Shown in pieces: positions 22,323-33,119 of a DNA stretch of 64,000 nucleotides (within the stretch, counting starts at the first letter, position 1; each line of letters begins with the position of its first letter). The notes under the pieces are model-generated. The model was not told where the DNA came from. It searched no databases and was given only the letters and a program-made list of their open reading frames with translations. The stretch is from contig CM074181.1 in assembly GCA_037179385.1 (NCBI GenBank), forward strand, positions 48,566,394 to 48,630,393. Direction: 5' to 3'. Both the position numbers and the translations under genes were made by a program. The DNA is from Holothuria scabra (Eukaryota > Echinodermata > Holothuroidea > Aspidochirotida > Holothuriidae).

Positions 22323-22776
22323 ATCGAATATAAATAAAATGGGTTTGGAACAAAAACAAACGAAAATTGTGATAATTAAATAAGACAATGTTTCGTTCAC
22401 GAGGCTATTATTATGTTACTATTCATTAGCAACGTATTATCCAATAGTGCATCAAGTTGATGAACATAACATATAGCTCAACAATACGTAGAGAACAAGC
22501 TCGATGATGGTATCCTATGCTCCGGTGTTATAGCCTGTCAGTGTTGCACAGTTTACGCTCCACTGATCAAAACACCCTGCGCGTGTACCAGAGAACATTC
22601 ACGCTGCTGCAGATAGGGCATCTCTGCGAAACGCGAGTCAAGCGCGCTTCATGCTGCAATGACACAGATGCGGTCTGGGGAAATACGTTGCCTGGAAAGA
22701 CGAGTTATGCATGAGAAATGTTTCACGAATGCTTATAGTGAAAAAAATTCAAAGAAATAGGTAAAGGAAGTATTAT

Positions 22777-23010
22777 TTTGTCAACTTGAAATTTCCCCAA
22801 AAACAAGTTTCCCCAAAATATTTTCCAGGTGGGGCAACTTTCTTCCATGCCCCCCGATAGCTACGCCACTGCCTGTTGGCAAATCTGAGATTGAGCGATG
22901 ACCAGACGTTGTTGTTACTGCATAATGTTATCCAATGCCTACGAAAAAATGAGGCTCTCGGATTAAGTTTTTGAGTCAAGAGCTTGTATTGGAGAAAATT
23001 TGGAGTTGTT
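22777..23010 (-). mobile_element. hAT-like repeat fragment (CAGTGGCGTAGCTATCG end)
   Basis: On the minus strand CAGTGGCGTAGCTATCG begins at 22876 and runs into a G-rich then purine-rich segment. The sequence above 22880 shares AATCTGAGATTTGCCA and GAGCTTGTATTGGAG-type blocks with the repeats near 53 kb. This is probably two abutting fragments of one family. Confidence 0.4.
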
Positions 23011-23489
23011 TGAATCAATTTTTTTTAATACAAACAGCACCGTAGTTGCCGTTGTCGCTTGGTGATCAGGTGTAACATGTAGCAAAGTTCCGACTACATT
23101 AGACTACCCGTGTAAGATTGTTGATACAAAAAACATTAAAATATGTCCTTCCGAAGTTAAGAACGACACCTCATCATACACTATTTGCAGAGAGAGGATG
23201 GGGGCTTACCTCTAATTCCAGATTAAAGTCTCTAATCTAGCAAAATTTACTGTGATTTTACTTCTCTAATAATAGTATAAAAACGAAATGGTCGAATCGC
23301 TACACGAATGTGTGGTGTGCTCTTGTCGAAATTTTGCATTTGAAATCATTTATTTTTTTGAAAAAGTTGCATGCAGACTGTGCACCGATACATTTTCCTT
23401 AAAATGTGTTAAGCCTGCCAAGGATGCTCAAGGCTGCCCCTCCAATGCAATAGACTATGCATCATTGAGCTTAGTGACAACCCTTCAAG

Positions 23490-23690
23490 GAATAACCACT
23501 GCGTGGACAAGTGGTAAGAGCATCTTAACTTGTAGCCCGGTGGTCTCAGTTCGACTCTTTTGTAATTCGGCTTGATAATTGGTGTTCAGTATAGGCCATT
23601 GAGTAGGGAAAATAAGTCAATGGCCACAACTGGAAATGCCTTAGCCGACTGAAACCTCCAATTCCAGGTTAGAAAGTGATCCGTAAACCG
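23490..23690 (+). mobile_element. tRNA-derived SINE copy
   Basis: A tRNA-like head with an A-box-like TGGACAAGTGGTAAGAGCAT and, about 40 bases on, a B-box-like CAGTTCGACTC is followed by an unrelated body ending near CTCCAATTCCAGGTTAG. The cloverleaf is not intact, so it is not a tRNA gene. Confidence 0.5.
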
Positions 23691-23974
23691 AGCTCATCTA
23701 AAAAACTATCAACGGAAATGAAGCTTATGCACTGACGTCACCACTGACCTCATTTTGGAGAAATAGCTTTGCGCACATGACCGCAGCGCTGATCATTGTT
23801 GTCTTACAGATAAAGATCGGTAGGCAGCACGCAGTAGGATTTGCTCCACGACTGTACAAATTTAGCGCATATCCGATTGGAAGAATCAGCTGTCTGCATT
23901 AGTTATGGTTGGTAAATAATTCTTCCAAATGAAAACACACTTTTGGCATTGTGGTACAGAAAAAAGGATAGCCT

Positions 23975-24222
23975 ATACACGAATCCGGACAGCAAGTGAT
24001 GGTCTGATTTCAGTAGGCCATACTGGGGTCCGTCACCTTTAAATCTTTCGATTTCCTTGCTTACCTCTATCATGGATACACGAATTTGTATCTTGAATTC
24101 TCCAATTTCACTAAATATGAGGGTTTGAAATTCATGTAAACTATAAATAAAGACGATTTTAGGCTGATGGACCCAACTAATGGCCCACACTCCCTAAAAC
24201 AAGCGCAAATCGGATTCGTCTA
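23975..24222 (-). mobile_element. ATAGACGAATCCG element, copy 2
   Basis: Reverse orientation: ATACACGAATCCGGACAGC at the left and AATCGGATTCGTCTAT at the right. Internal blocks match copy 1. Non-coding. Confidence 0.7.
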
Positions 24223-24484
24223 TTGTCTTGGGTGTTCCACTGATGACTAATAGGATATTCCTAATGGAAATATTAGGAATTATTCTGCATTAGAAACGTA
24301 ACTTTACGATTTAGGCTAAATTACCGATGTTTTCAGCTTGACGTCTTCCCAGTAAAGGAGATATATGAGCACCCCATGAAAATGTAACCAGCTAACCTTT
24401 GTAGGATATTAACCTTATGTTTATCCATTTCATTTTTTACCAATCCTGCTTAATTATTTATTAGAAAGAATATAAAAAGTAAAC

Positions 24485-24600
24485 TAATTGTATGGTCGTC
24501 GAGTGGCAGAGTGATGATCTATTCCAGGTTGCTGTGTATCAATGTGGCTCAAATCCCGCTCGATGTACGTGGGATTTTTAAGCTATGGATCCCCCCCCCC
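24485..24600 (+). mobile_element. tRNA-like SINE head, copy 1
   Basis: GTCGTCGAGTGGCAGAGTGATGAT resembles a tRNA 5' half with an A box. GGCTCAAATCCCG is a good B box. CTCGATGTACGTGGGATTT follows and is shared with the copy at 24745. A C-run ends it. Confidence 0.45.
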
Positions 24601-24744
24601 CCCACACACACACACGCACCTTTAAATTAAAAGGCTTGAGACTTACATCGGTTGTCCAGCCGATGAAGTCGGCTACGCGCCAGAGTGACGCAACTCCTTA
24701 TAGAACAGTTAACTGGCCGCTAATTTTTGATATAGCCATGCATT

Positions 24745-24890
24745 TGGGTCATTGAGTGGCAGAGTGGTCTATAGCTGTTGTGTAACAATGTCATTCACAT
24801 GCTCATTCGTTCAAATTACGTTCGATGTACGGGGTGTTCCTCCTTCATTTTCAGAACCGGGAATAGTTTTCCAAACTGGTGTTTTTTGTT
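24745..24890 (+). mobile_element. tRNA-like SINE head, copy 2
   Basis: GTCATTGAGTGGCAGAGTGGTCT, then CGTTCAAATTACG (B-box-like) and TTCGATGTACGGGGTGTTCC, parallel to the copy at 24485. It continues into a TTTG/T-rich tail at about 24885-24915. Confidence 0.45.
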
Positions 24891-24964
24891 TGTTTGTTTG
24901 TTTTTTTTTTTTTTGCCTTTTGCTCGTTATTTTTATTTTTTATTGCATGTTTTGTTTTAAGTGC

Positions 24965-25202
24965 ACTCTAAAAAATATTTAAACGATTTTGTTTAAAAAT
25001 TAGGATACTCACGAAGATGAGTATTTCTACTCGAAATAAGTGAGTACTTCAACTGAATTTGTGCAAAATTTTACACATATTGCTGAATTTGTGCAAAATT
25101 TTACACAAATTGAGTTGTAGTACTCACTTATTTCGAGTAGAAATACTCATTTTAGTGAGTATCCTAATTTTTAAACAAAATTGTTTAAATATTTGTTAGA
25201 GT
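24965..25202. mobile_element. near-perfect 238-bp hairpin element
   Basis: The first and last 84 or so bases are reverse complements with only a handful of mismatches, from ACTCTAA at the outer end to AGTACT(C) at the inner end. Between them a short direct repeat (TGAATTTGTGCAAAATTTTACACA) occurs twice. No frame of use. It is a foldback-type non-autonomous element lying in the P450 intron. Confidence 0.75.
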
Positions 25203-25383
25203 CTGTGAACAATTTTTTAGCCTTAGGGGTTACAATATGAAGAAGACGACGGAGCTTCGAAAGGAACGGTTTAGTTTTGTTCTGCACCCAAAGTCATACC
25301 ATCTACTTTCTTTGTTCGACAAGAAGTTAGTTCGAATGCGTGCAGTAATTATTTCCAGCCAGAAAATTTCACAGGTTGTACCG

Positions 25384-26098
25384 TATGGAATACCGTTTTA
25401 ACATTTATTCCCGAATTTCAGATATCTCTAATTAATTTCAGATATCTCTAAATAATTGCAGATATCTCTAATTCAATTTCAGATATCTCTAAATAATTGC
25501 AGATATCTCTAATTCAATTTCAGATATCTCTAAATAATTGCAGATATCTTTAAATAATTGCAGATATCTCGAAATAACGAAGTATTTCAGATATCTCTAA
25601 TTCAATTTTAGATATCTCTAATTCTATTTCAGATATCTCTAATTCAATTTCAGATATCTCTAATTCTATTTCAGATATCTCTAATTCAATTTCAGATATC
25701 TCTAATTCTATTTCAGATATCTCTAATTCTATTTCAGATATCTCTAATTCAATTTCAGATATCTCTAATTCTATTTCAGATATCTCTAATTCAATTTCAG
25801 ATATCTCTAATTCAATTTCAGATATCTCTAATTCTATTTCAGATATCTCTAATTCTATTTCAGATATCTCTAATTCTATTTCAGATATCTCTAATTCAAT
25901 TTCAGATATCTCTAATTCAATTTCAGATATCTCTAATTCAATTTCAGATATCTCTAATTCATTTTCAGATATCTCTAATTCAATTTCAGATATCTCTAAT
26001 TCAATTTTAGATATCTAAAATAGTGCATAATTAGAGATATCTGAAATTAATTAGAGATATCTGAAATTCGGGAATAAATGTTAAAACGGTATTCCATA
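25384..26098. mobile_element. 715-bp inverted-repeat element containing a 21-bp minisatellite
   Basis: The ends are long, essentially perfect inverted repeats of about 68 bp starting TATGGAATACCGTTTTAAC. The inner part of each end is the unit CAGATATCTCTAATTMAATTT. From about 25413 to 26015 the unit is repeated roughly 30 times in the left-end orientation. Early units carry AATAATTGC, later ones AATTCAATT or AATTCTATT. Every unit keeps the palindrome AGATATCT. The array probably grew from the left terminal repeat. Flanking TA suggests a TA target. Confidence 0.85.
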
Positions 26099-26432
26099 GT
26101 ACCGACAGTTTTTCTTGCCTTTACGGACACTTTCGGACGTGACACGTACGGTATTTTTTATCTTGGCTTTCCCTCCACTCCTTACTCAATGTTTAGAAAA
26201 ACAGGGCGTTTTGTTTTCCAGCGCGCAAAGCACTTTCAATCACCCTTGAAATCAACTTTGAGGTGGGGAGCAGTGACTTGTCCGAGATAATTCTGTCTAG
26301 GGTTGTTAATGTAACATCTAATAAGTTCACTATATATTTGTCTGCTTGTGGTGACTCTAATCATCCAAGTTTTGAATGGATGATATTTTCTTCATTAAAA
26401 TTGTGAAATGCGTTTTCTCTATTGCTGTGCAG

Positions 26433-27392
26433 GTGTTGTTTTGTCAAGTGGAAAACTTTGGCAAGAGCAAAGAAAATTTGTGCATCAAATTTTTCGCGAT
26501 TTCGGGGTCGGAAAAGCCAGCTTTGAGGATGGTATCGTAACGGAGGCTACCTTTTTAACGGATGCTCTTCTGAAACTGGACGGAAACATTGTAAATGTAG
26601 AACACCTGATTAACAACGCAGTATCCAATGTCATTTCTTCAGTGTCATTTGGACAACGGTTTGAGTATGATGACCAAAGGTTTCAAAATGTCCTCGAGAA
26701 ATTTAATGAAAATATGCAACAGTCTGCGATTCGAATCAGTTTGTCTATATTCTTACCATTCACCAAGTATCTGCCTTTTGGTGGGAGCATGAATATGCGA
26801 ACAAATATGAGAACATATATACAGTTTCACAACGAGATCACTGCAGAACACAAGGCAAGGTTTGACGCTGATAATATGAGAGACATAATGGATGCCTACT
26901 TACTTGAAATCAAGAAAAATGAAAAGGTTGAAAAACTGGACATTTTCAATGATGATAACATGATGTGGACCATAGGTGATCTATTTTCTGCCGGCACGGA
27001 AACAACAACCACAACACTCCTGTGGACGTTCCTGTTTCTCTTGAATAATCCTGACGTAGAAGCTAAAGTGAGAGCTCAACTTGATGAGGTGGTTGGTCGT
27101 AATCGTACTCCCAGATTTTCTGATAGACCCCATCTCCCACTTGTCGAAGCCATCATAAGTGAAAGTATCCGCCTAGGGACAACCTTTACCCTCTCACTGC
27201 CGCATGTTGCATCAGAAGATTCTGAACTGCATGGATTCTTTATCCCCAAAGGAACCATCTTGGTTCCAAATTTATATTCCCTTTACACTAACGAGGAGAA
27301 ATGGAAGGATCCAGAAAAATTTCTGCCGGAGAGATTTTTGGATAAAGACGGGAATTTTACCAAGCCAGAAGAATTTTTACCTTTCGGAATAG
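26433..27392 (+). CDS. cytochrome P450 (CYP2-type), exon 2
   Basis: 960 bases, phase 1 at both ends: acceptor GCTGTGCAG|GT and donor GGAATAG|GTATAG. It encodes residues 113-432 and one base of 433. Motifs in order: the C-helix WxxxR (W122, R126) that contacts heme; the I-helix oxygen-activating AGTETT (299-304); the K-helix ExxR (E356, R359); PERF (411-414); and the first half of the heme loop FGIG (430-433). All invariant residues expected in this span are present and the frame is clean, so the enzyme should be functional. Vertebrate CYP2 genes usually have about nine exons, so this large fused exon is unusual, although intron loss is common in invertebrate P450s. Confidence 0.92.
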
Positions 27393-27465
27393 GTATAGTA
27401 GATTTGATAGTTACAAATGAGCTATGATGTTAAGACAGTTATTCATTACCTTAGACAGTGCAAAT

Positions 27466-27616
27466 AGACCTATTTCCAAATAGCAATTACAATGAATTGT
27501 GAGATGGAGATTTGGTGTGTGTCAATTTTCACCACAGTAAAATGCCATTGACAAAAATGACAAACACCAAAACTCTATCCCACAATCCTTTGTAATTGCT
27601 ATTTGGAAATTAGTCT
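27466..27616. mobile_element. 151-bp hairpin element, family also at 62043
   Basis: AGACCTATTTCCAAATAGC at the left and its complement GCTATTTGGAAATTAGTCT at the right enclose arms of about 60 bp with modest mismatches. It lies in P450 intron 2. A diverged relative occurs at 62043-62192. Confidence 0.6.
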
Positions 27617-28674
27617 ATTATCACAACTTACTTAGGGACTCGTAGCGGCCTCTCGAATACGCATCCGGTCATGCATAATCCCAGTTTAATTATCCATGGT
27701 GTACAGACCTACCTCGCTGACAATGGTGTACTTAAGTTTTGAGAATTAGTCCATGCGCCAAGTGAAAGTCAAGCCACGATTGCTAAGTATGAACTCAAAG
27801 CCTTGGAAATGTCATTTCCGGCTGTCTGATGGGTCGCGATTTTTCCAAATTTTTGTGTAAACTCCGCCGCAAACAATCGTGGAGCGCCGCTTAGATAGTC
27901 GTCCGGCTAAATCTCACTCAACATAACTTTTCTCCCCCTCCCCACCCCCATCCCGTCTAAAAATTCATGGCTACGCCTCTGCTCGCTGAGTATTTTAGAA
28001 GAATACCTTTAGCCCAGCTTTTATAATATGAGGCTATGCACTGCTTTGCAAATTTTGAATTTGATGTCGCTGAAGGAGTTGGGCCAAAGACTCTTGCCTA
28101 TTGAGAATTTCTGTAGACTACTGGTAAAATTGTAATTCGAGATGACGAATGACTGCCTTTAATGCTCTTCATTTGGTATGCCATTCATGATCCTGTTTGG
28201 CCGACCATTGACAAAATGCAACCATAAAAAGTAATGTGCATGATTCATTTCAGATGACCTTGGTTAACCTAAACTACCTGCAATTAAAATTTCAGATTGC
28301 AGCCATGAAGGTCAAAACGAATTGGCTCAGATTAAGGGTTGATTGCGTGTCCAGGGCAAATGGATTTAATGCAGTTAATGTTCACGCTTACCTATATGGT
28401 TGGCATTGGTTGGCTTAGAGGATGCGCTTTAACACGTGCGTGTATGTTAGGTGTTGTGTGGTTAAACGTTAGTGCGATTGCCGCAGAAAGTAGACGAATT
28501 GGATTCATAGAGGAGGAGTATAGGATAATATCCTGCTCTGTGATTGGATTCTACCTTTCAACGTGAAGACAATGTAAGCCCCCCTTACAGAGCACCAACT
28601 CTAGTGACAGCTGTTACAGCACTTGTTTGTTAACACTGAATTAGTACAGTCACAGATTGGTCGTCAGCTGATTC

Positions 28675-28800
28675 TCAGCTAGTCTGCGTATCGCCTCTGT
28701 GGCTGCAGCCCCTTTAGGCTGCCGCCCCTCAGATGATTTTTAGTAGGGATGAGCTGGACGAAAAAAATCGTCCAATCGTCCGCCCCGCGGGTTACTTCTC
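28675..28800 (+). repeat. GC-rich repeat shared with 43270-43370
   Basis: GCCTCTGTGGCTGCAGCCCC, TTTAGGCTGCC, GATGAGCTGGACGAAAAA and CGTCCGCCCCGCGGG occur in the same order here and near 43.3 kb. It is a dispersed repeat of unknown type, and not coding. Confidence 0.5.
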
Positions 28801-29384
28801 AGCTAGCTACACTAGCTAGCGTACTAAACTAGGTTTAGTAAAAATTGAAGGTTTTTCATTCATTTAGTAGCCAAATATTTAACTAGCATTGGGTTCTCTT
28901 CGCTTTACTGCAGCCCCGGTTGCCTATGGTCCTTATTTCAGTGATGTAGTCGAGACCAACACGTCATCCTGAGAGACCAAGGCCGAGACTGTTTTCTATA
29001 TGATCACACAATCTGTGACGTGCCCTACAGTTGCCTTTTAGTGGATGCACACTACTCCTGCGCCTAATGTATATTGGCTGAACCCGGAATAACAGTTTCA
29101 GAAGGGAAGGGGGGGGGGGGTATGTGAAAATTAATTACTTTTTTTAACAACTAAAATCGGCAGGGAAAATACCTTTTCAGCAAATATTTCCAAAACCGCA
29201 GCCTAGCAAGGCGGAAGCATGCAAAATTAGCTTAGACAGTATTAGGTCGGACCTCGAGGTGGACTGGGTCATGTCATGAGACCTTTGGCATTGTTATAAA
29301 GGTCATCGATTCACTGGGACTCTATGAATGCACTAGTTAAATTAAGCCGTCAAGTAATTCTTCTGTTCATTTTGCTTATCGCAG

Positions 29385-29566
29385 GTCGTCGGCTTTGCAT
29401 CGGGGAGCAGCTCGCAAGAATGGAACTATTCATTTTCTTTACACACATTTTGCAGAAAGTGTCTTTTACCGTTCCTGAAGGTAGCAAGACGCCACCACCA
29501 AAAGGAATCGACGGATTCACACACAAACCTATGAAATATGATGTAAAGATTACAAAATGGGAATAG
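29385..29566 (+). CDS. cytochrome P450 (CYP2-type), exon 3 (last)
   Basis: The acceptor TTATCGCAG|GT completes Gly433 and gives RRLCIGEQLAR. The heme-ligand cysteine is C437 within FGIGRRLCIGEQLA, matching the P450 signature FxxGxRxCxGExLA. The frame ends at the TAG at 29564-29566. The three exons sum to 337+960+182=1479 bases, or 492 residues, the normal P450 length. The C-terminal part (KVSFTVPEG...KYDVKI) has the usual beta-strand pattern. Intron 2 (27393-29384, 1992 bases) holds the hairpin at 27466 and the GC-rich repeat. No clear AATAAA follows closely. Confidence 0.9.
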
Positions 29567-29599
29567 ACTAGCAGCATAAAGGGGTTTGTAGAATGATCC

Positions 29600-29825
29600 T
29601 AGCATCCAGAGTGACTGAAGTCGACCATTAATGGGTCCATCGGTCTTTTATCGTCTTAATTTTATTGCCTATATGCAGTTCTAAGCCTTCATATTCAGTG
29701 AAATTGAGGTAGAGAAGAGTTTCTTTTAATGTACAGTACAATCATCCATGAAAGCAAAGAATTTGAAGATTAAAGCTGACAGACCCAAGTCATATCCGAC
29801 TAAACCAGACAATCACTTGACGGTT
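29600..29825 (+). mobile_element. degenerate ATAGACGAATCCG-family copy
   Basis: Internal blocks of the family are recognisable (GGGTCCATCGG, CTTCATATTCAGTGAAATTGA, GTACAATCATCCATGA). The termini are eroded. It lies just beyond the P450 stop. Confidence 0.45.
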
Positions 29826-30115
29826 CACTCTAAAAGATAAACTGAGAATTTACTCACTCTGTTATAGAATGGAAAGTATGAAGAATTCTCTCCTTTAGAG
29901 TGTCAATTCGCTCCAAGAATAGTTAAATTCACTCCAGGAAATTTGAAATTCACTCGAAGAGAAGTGGAAATTCGCTCCCTGACGAGTGCCTGCAATGATC
30001 TCTCTTTTTGTAAAAGTGATTCCTGTTGACACCCGATCAAGAGTGAAACTTTGCCCTTTTGGAGTGACTTCCACTCGTCGTAGAGTGAAATTCACTACTC
30101 TTGGAGTGAATGAAC
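29826..30115. mobile_element. GAGTGAA foldback element, degenerate copy
   Basis: It has repeated ACTCC...GAGTGAA motifs on both strands around a centre at about 29985-30025 (CGAGTGCCTGCAATGATC). The same centre occurs in the intact copy at 47398. The frames seen here are made by the repeats and are not genes. Confidence 0.5.
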
Positions 30116-30117
30116 AC

Positions 30118-30250
30118 CTAAAATGGAACCTACTGCCGTTTTGTGTGATGCTCCGCATTTGGAGTAGGGAAAACCAGCCAGTGAGCCGCAACTGAAAAAG
30201 GCCGTAGCCGGTTCGACTTGAACCATAATAGGTTGGAAACTGGGCCGTAA
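30118..30250 (+). mobile_element. SINE-like repeat, 3' part
   Basis: ATGGAACCTACTGCC, CCAGTGAGCC, AACTGAAAAAGG and GGTTGGAAACTGGG(C)CGTAA match the fuller copy at 38795-38985 in order and strand. Confidence 0.45.
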
Positions 30251-30814
30251 AACTCTAAATAACTATACCTACACCTTTCTCTCACTATTAGAGAGAGAAG
30301 AAGCCTTCTCTCTTTTGCTTTAGGATGTTCGATTTCGTCTATTCTACCTCAAAACGCCAGTTTCCATTTTCTAGAACATAGACGTAAGTGAAATTTTGAA
30401 CTGGTACCTGGAAAATGTACCGCTAACCTTCTTTGGGGAAATTTCAGGGGTCCACTTGGGTATACTTCTTAAGATACGTTAATGGATGCCGTGGAATGAC
30501 ACTGTGTATAGTGGAGTTTTGCAGGTCCCCAGTGCGTCACAGCAAAATCCATATAATGTTACGAAGGTGTGTGATTGAACGTTCTTGTATTTTTTAAGGT
30601 AGCAGATGTCAGAACTTACCATGTACTTTTAAATGTAGAAATATGCTATTCAGGTGGGTCAAAACACGAAGATGTGAGAGAAATTTTTAATTACATAGTA
30701 GAGTAATATGCCTGTACGTCTATTGGAATCTACAGTTTGTTTTATCATTTTTCGTTTGATTTTCTGCACTTCTTTGTACCCAGTTCATTAATTCTTCTGT
30801 ACCAGTGTACTGTA

Positions 30815-30985
30815 TGAAAAAAGAGAGCGAAATTCACTCCAAAAAGAGTGTATGCAGTGGCTCCTACTAAGAGTGAATTTCATGACACTCGGGGTAGAGA
30901 AAATGTACTCTTAGTAGAGCGATGTTGTTTTTCCCATGTATGTGAAGTATCACTCAACTTTGAGTGAACTGTCACTTTACTTGGG
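30815..30985. repeat. GAGTGAA-rich repeat fragment
   Basis: Further ACTCC/GAGTGAA motifs (AAATTCACTCCAAAAAGAGTG and relatives). It may be the far part of the element that starts near 29826, split by the SINE-like repeat, or a separate copy. Confidence 0.4.
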
Positions 30986-31078
30986 GCTAAATTGATTCTT
31001 ACAAGGTGCTGTCACTCAGGACTCACTCCTTTTGAGGTCAATTTGGCTCTTTGTTGCTTAGCATGTATTGTTGCTACC

Positions 31079-31334
31079 ATACGAATCCGGACAGATTGTG
31101 ATGGTCTGACGTTAGTCGGCCATTACTGGGGTCCACCACATTTAGTCTTGAAATTTCTTTCCTTACCTGTTCCATGTATGGTTGTACACTGAAGTGTATC
31201 TTGATTTTCTCAACTTCACTGTATATGAAATTTGAATTTCACGTAGACAATAAATGAAGACGATTAAAGTCTGATGGACCCGACTAATGGCTGCCCACAG
31301 TCACTAAAAACAAGCACTAATCGGATTCGTCTAT
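31079..31334 (-). mobile_element. ATAGACGAATCCG element, copy 3
   Basis: Left end ATACGAATCCGGACAG (two bases lost), right end AATCGGATTCGTCTAT. Internal blocks match copy 1. Confidence 0.7.
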
Positions 31335-31440
31335 AGAGGGTATGCACGTGACGTCATCGCGTCTCAATTTGCCATACTGAATAGTACTGATTATACGCAG
31401 TAGATTTGTTACAGACACGCGTGCCCCACCGCACCTTAAG

Positions 31441-31832
31441 CCCCGTCCACACTATGCGACTCGATGCGACGCAACTCATTGCAACGAGATTGTTCAGGCG
31501 CGTTGCAAAGTGCGGAATGCTTTGCGACTAGTTGCACGGAGAAGCTCAACCCAGTTCCATGCGACCGAACATATTCGCTCACATGAAACTGAAACGTGGG
31601 ACTGACAACAATGGAAAACTTCTGGTTAATCGAAATGGGCAGAACACATTCTTGTCTTTTCAACGTAACAAATAAAAAGTATGTTTAACATTAGAATTTT
31701 GCGTGAATCGCTTCATGGACCTGCGACTTGTTGCATAATATGGGCATTTTGCTCTTAAAACTAGAAAGTCGTCAGTCGCTCACCACGACAAGACAATCTT
31801 GTTGCAATAAATCGCGTCGCTTGTATGGACGG
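31441..31832. mobile_element. inverted-repeat element with CCGTCCAYAC ends
   Basis: The left end CCGTCCACACTATGCGACTC..GACGCAACTCATTGCAACGAGATTG is mirrored at the right by CCGTCCATACAAGCGACGCG..TTTATTGCAACAAGATTG read in reverse. The arms are about 50 bp and imperfect. CG-rich, non-coding, class uncertain. Confidence 0.5.
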
Positions 31833-31967
31833 AGCTTTGGAGGAACAATTGTGCAATGGATGCCTTGATGGCAAAGTAGATGGCCGCGGAAGGCATGTGG
31901 CATGACGTCGGTGCGTGACCGATAGAGTGCGTGGCTTATCAATTGTGACGTTACGTGAAAGCTCTCC

Positions 31968-32195
31968 ATAGACGAATCCGATTAGCGGGATCCATTAGCC
32001 TAAAGTCGTCTTCATTCATTGTCTTCATGGATTTCAAACGCTCATATTCAGTTAAATCGAGGGAATCAAGATACAATTTAGTGTACATACATCCATGATA
32101 CACGTTAAGCTGGGGACTTGAAAGACTTAAGGTAATGGATCCCAGTTATGTCCGACTGAAGTCAGACCATCACTCGACTGTCCGGATTCGTCTAT
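31968..32195 (+). mobile_element. ATAGACGAATCCG element, copy 4
   Basis: ATAGACGAATCCGATTAGC at the left and CTGTCCGGATTCGTCTAT at the right, 228 bases. Internal blocks as in the other copies. Confidence 0.75.
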
Positions 32196-32214
32196 AGGGA
32201 AAATACAGTCACTC

Positions 32215-32579
32215 TTAAAGAGGCTCATTGAGTTGATATTGATAACTTAATGAGAGCTCAAAGGGTGACTACCACATACAAATGCTTAAAGTTAGCACAA
32301 CAAGTCAAGTTTCAAGTCCAAAGTCACAGAAAACGTAACTTTTTGAAATTTCTAGTGTCCTAACTTGTAACGGTTTCGTAAATAATTTGAAAAAGTGTCT
32401 GGTCACGAATTTTTGAAAACGGACTTGAACCGTTAATTACTCACTCATAAAAGAGTTATTTGTATGTAGGATATGGGAATTGTCTAAGTTTGACCATTTG
32501 TCATTGGTTTGTGAAGAAAATTTAATAGGTTTGCAAAAATTTGTTGAATGTCATGAACCAACTCAATGAGCCGCTTTAA
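32215..32579 (+). mobile_element. TTAA family B element, copy 1
   Basis: TTAA at both ends; termini AGAGGCTCATTGAGTTG and, in reverse complement, AGCGGCTCATTGAGTTGG. The body is closely similar to the copy at 56620. No coding frame. Confidence 0.82.
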
Positions 32580-33119
32580 ACTAGTGAAATAGTCTATTCT
32601 ATTTCATGGATGTCTCTTGAGAATCATGGAAAAGTATCTTTCTCACTAAAATTTACGATAAAATTTGTTGAAGATGCATTGTTGAAGCCATGGAATACCA
32701 TACATTAATACGTTAATTAAATAAATATAAGGAGAAATCTCCCAAATTTAAGTGTTTAAATTTAAACTAGGTTTAGGTAGTCGATAGTAAGTAGAATTTA
32801 TTAAGGTTGATGGTATTTTTGCCCTGTACGAAACCAGTGAGTGTTTTCTTACCGTGCATTTTAAAAGTATAGAAAAAAATGAAGATTCTCTCTGAATATT
32901 GTTAATTTTCATTTTAGTCTGTCTCTTGCCATGGTACACAAAAAACACAACTGTACATGATATGAATTTTACAGTCGAGAGCCTCATAATATATCACTAT
33001 AGTTATATACGCGCTATTAGCGGTACTAATTTTTAATACAGGCCTAGTTTTCTTTTCTTTCTTTTTTTATTTCGCAGTTTTGTTCTGCGAAATGTATAGT
33101 TTGGTCCCACTTGAGGTGT

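Noticed and set aside
23505..23580. tRNA gene
   Set aside because: A- and B-box-like sequences are present, but the arms do not pair well and an unrelated body follows. It fits a SINE head.
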